From NCBI GenBank assembly GCA_963969595.1, contig OZ018409.1, positions 31,757,282 through 31,821,281 on the forward strand: 64,000 nt of DNA. Direction: 5' to 3'. Shown here piece by piece: positions 61,795-64,000 of this stretch. Each line of letters begins with the position of its first letter. Within the stretch, counting starts at the first letter, position 1. Below the pieces are notes generated by a model. It did no database searches, was not told where the DNA came from, and saw only the letters and a program-made list of their open reading frames with translations. Source of the stretch: Neckera pumila (taxonomy: Eukaryota; Streptophyta; Bryopsida; Hypnales; Neckeraceae). The position numbers were made by a program, and so were the translations under genes.

Positions 61795-62070
61795 AAGTTC
61801 AACATTGCCTCAAATTTTATCATTGATGCCACTAGAAAGGGTAATGCTTCTCGCTACCTCAATCACAGTTGTCAATCCAATTGCAGGTTCAAAAAATGAT
61901 TTGACCTTCTCATTCTTAATTTGTTTGTTTCATATTTGAACTATGATATGACGAGGATGAACATTTAACAAGCAATTCCCCATGTGCAGGCGACTGGGTG
62001 GTGAAACTAGGGTGGATATTTTTACTGGGAGAAACATTGCCACTAGTAAAGAGTTCAATTTTGATTACAA
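61795..62070 (+). CDS. SET-domain methyltransferase fragment, two exons
   Basis: Exon 61795-61886 reads KFNIASNFIIDATRKGNASR then YLNHSCQSNC. After a GT/AG intron, exon 61990-62070 reads on in phase as RRLGGETRVDIFTGRNIA...FNFDY. These are the catalytic signatures of SET histone-lysine methyltransferases: GN.SR.LNHSC for S-adenosylmethionine binding and the closing DY. The sequence looks most like the H3K36/H3K4 (ASH1/SETD2) classes. Between NC and GETRV it is a few residues shorter than usual. The N-terminal half of SET, the pre-SET cysteines and the post-SET are not visible nearby, so it is either a fragment or part of a gene with exons I could not find. It begins 87 bases after the dioxygenase frame ends. 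Confidence 0.62.
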
Positions 62071-63854
62071 GTAATTCTTAAAACTCCACCTTTTGACTTA
62101 TTGGTACATGCGTAAGATATGAGACTTGGTAGAAAATGTCACCTATTGGTTCTTCTTGCGAGATCAATTATTTGATGATTCTGGATGAAAAATTGCAAGT
62201 TTTTGTTAAGGAAGTTTGAATTTGAAAAAAAAAATAGGAAAGAAATGCCAGAGTGTAGAAGGAAACAGGGTCATAGGCATGTGGTTTGCAATAATGAGAT
62301 ATTGTTTATGCAGTATGTGGGTAAATGTTGAAAATTTGGAACACCACTAAATCATTTTGTATCGCCATTTAGGCACTTCATTGAAAATGGGGCTAGGAAA
62401 AAATGGTTTGAACTCAATGAAGAAAGCAACATTTGGATATTGAATGCAAAAGTGACGAAGGAAGAAAGTTAGCTTCTGAAAGTGTTTTTTCTACAGGGGT
62501 ACAGAAGTGATTCGGGAGGTGTTAAGAGAGTTAATATGTCAATGTAGTGTTGTGATTGACGTGCCCGGATATTGAGCATATGCAATTTCTTTATAAAGTC
62601 ACAAAGTGAAGAGTGTTGTCAATAATGTACTTGCATTATGCTTTAGAGTTTGCAGATGATTGAAGAAGCTTTTGTTTTCAACATGTAGCTGATTAGTAGT
62701 TTATGAAGGTGCCCAATATGCATTGTCAGAATACCTCCAATCTCCCTTGAAAGAGAAAATGTGTGAGTAGGCAAAGTTAGACAGTATAATAACGAGGATG
62801 AAATTGAATTTTTCATTATTGTGATTGCTGTGAAATATAGACTAATGAGAGTATAACAACATGGATGTGGTAATTACGTACGTTTGAGAAGCTATTTGGC
62901 AACTGCAGTGTATTTAAGATGGAAGAGTATGAAAGAAATCATGTGAAAGTGTCATGAAGAGAATTTCACAGGTAATTAATTGTATGAAAATTTCCTTGGT
63001 GCTGAGGCATCAGTGGATTGCATTAAGGTGGGTACCTCCAAAAGCACCAGTGATTGCCATAGTGATTCTTAAAATTCCTATTTTTCCTACCTAGCAAGTG
63101 GAAGAAAGTTTGAATGCACTGAAGAATGCAAAATTTGGATACCTCATGAAGAAGTTATGAAGGAAACAAGTTCTGTTTGTAAAGCATTTCTTGCACAAAC
63201 GTATGGAATTGATTTCTAAAATTTTAAGCATGTGTGGATGACAATTTGAGGAGAGTGGTGCATTTGGAGTCCTCCTTCACATATGGTGGAAATTTTACAT
63301 TAGGAAAAGGAAGTTTCATTTAGGAATGATTAGTGACTGCTATATCAATGTTTGTGAAGTTCTTAATTAAATTTCCATGAATAAAAAGATGTCGCCCAAA
63401 ATTATTTATACAGAAACTTGTACATCTGATATTGTTTTGGATATGCTCTAAAATGGTGTTGAATTATATATATAGACTGAAGTGAAGACTCCACATTGAA
63501 GAACTATATATGTAATTTCAAATTTTGTGTGGCAAAAGAATGAAAGTCTGCATTTGTTTTTGCTAAGCAACGACTTATTCTATGTTGCTTACTATATGAC
63601 AAATTTCTGTGTTTATAAATGGTCAAGACAGGAAATTGCATTATCCCCTCCTCATATTAATTGAACTTTTTTATGAAGTAAATATTAAAATCATGAATTT
63701 GAACTTTAGTTGGAAAATATGCTCTTTAATGAAAACTTAATACAACACATTGTAAATGTATAGATTGCCTATGAAGTTGTCATACAAGAATGTAAGAACT
63801 TTGTGGAGAGTCTTTGTAGTCAAAGCTACTTCCATTTTGCAGGAAATATGAATT
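62071..63854. other. Gene-free DNA with one dispersed repeat
   Basis: 62278-62385 matches 28370-28470. Remaining sequence shows no domain-bearing frame or clear structure. Confidence 0.4.
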
Positions 63855-63995
63855 GTCAAAATCAACAAAAAAATGTTGCATACTTCACCAACAGTTACGT
63901 AATTGACATCTACATGTTAAAATGGTCAATACGGTATCTATATCAACATAAAAGTGTTGAAATTTTGTTGATTTGGACATCCATTCGTAGTAGTG
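63855..63995. mobile_element. Terminal fragment of a second CACTA-like element
   Basis: Ends GTAGTAGTG, read CACTACTAC on the other strand. Preceding bases (AAAATCAACAAAAAAATGTT, then GTTGATTTGGACAT) match the right end of the element at 43385-44576. The rest of this copy was not recognised upstream. Confidence 0.6.
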
Positions 63996-64000
63996 TTTTT

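Overview
This is a stretch of a plant nuclear genome. The genes carry spliceosomal introns with GT/AG borders, and two proteins are clearly of plant type: an NRAMP metal transporter and a GABA-transporter-2-like permease. The intergenic DNA is AT-rich and full of small DNA transposons. I cannot name the species. Protein similarity judged by eye and a possible cilia-type EF-hand gene would suit a seed-free land plant or a streptophyte alga, but that is inference.

Layout. 0-1.7 kb: first two coding exons of an amino-acid/GABA permease (minus strand, running off the left edge). 3.3-6.4 kb: a decayed PIF/Harbinger transposon with a frameshifted transposase and a convergent Myb/SANT-like partner. 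6.5-22.5 kb: no host gene recognised; nested short elements with terminal inverted repeats. 23-26.2 kb: a complete six-exon NRAMP gene (minus strand), with a tandemly duplicated leader region upstream. 27.3-43 kb: gene-poor. 43.4-44.6 kb: a CACTA-like element holding a large hairpin and a tRNA-like sequence. 45.1-47 kb: a second PIF/Harbinger element with an intact 432-residue transposase. 47.5-52.8 kb: three TTAA-flanked elements around a degraded zinc-finger/2-oxoglutarate dioxygenase pseudogene. 53-54.1 kb: a palindrome-rich minisatellite. 54.8-62.1 kb: an EF-hand gene, a second zinc-finger/dioxygenase copy with disabling lesions, and two exons encoding the core of a SET methyltransferase domain.

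The main signal beyond the genes is a family of about 0.8-0.93 kb elements, at least six well preserved, bounded by TTAA and the inverted terminus CCCCTAAA. Two copies lie in different places of the same older host repeat, and each host copy gives an approximate view of the other's unoccupied site. TTAA targets and C-rich ends are the piggyBac hallmark, which is unusual for a plant. The second point of interest is the pair of related zinc-finger/dioxygenase pseudogenes about 10 kb apart, one of which has lost its distal iron-binding histidine, the other lying directly before a SET domain.

The genes do not form a pathway. The permease and NRAMP gene are housekeeping membrane transporters; nearly everything else is transposon biology or gene decay.
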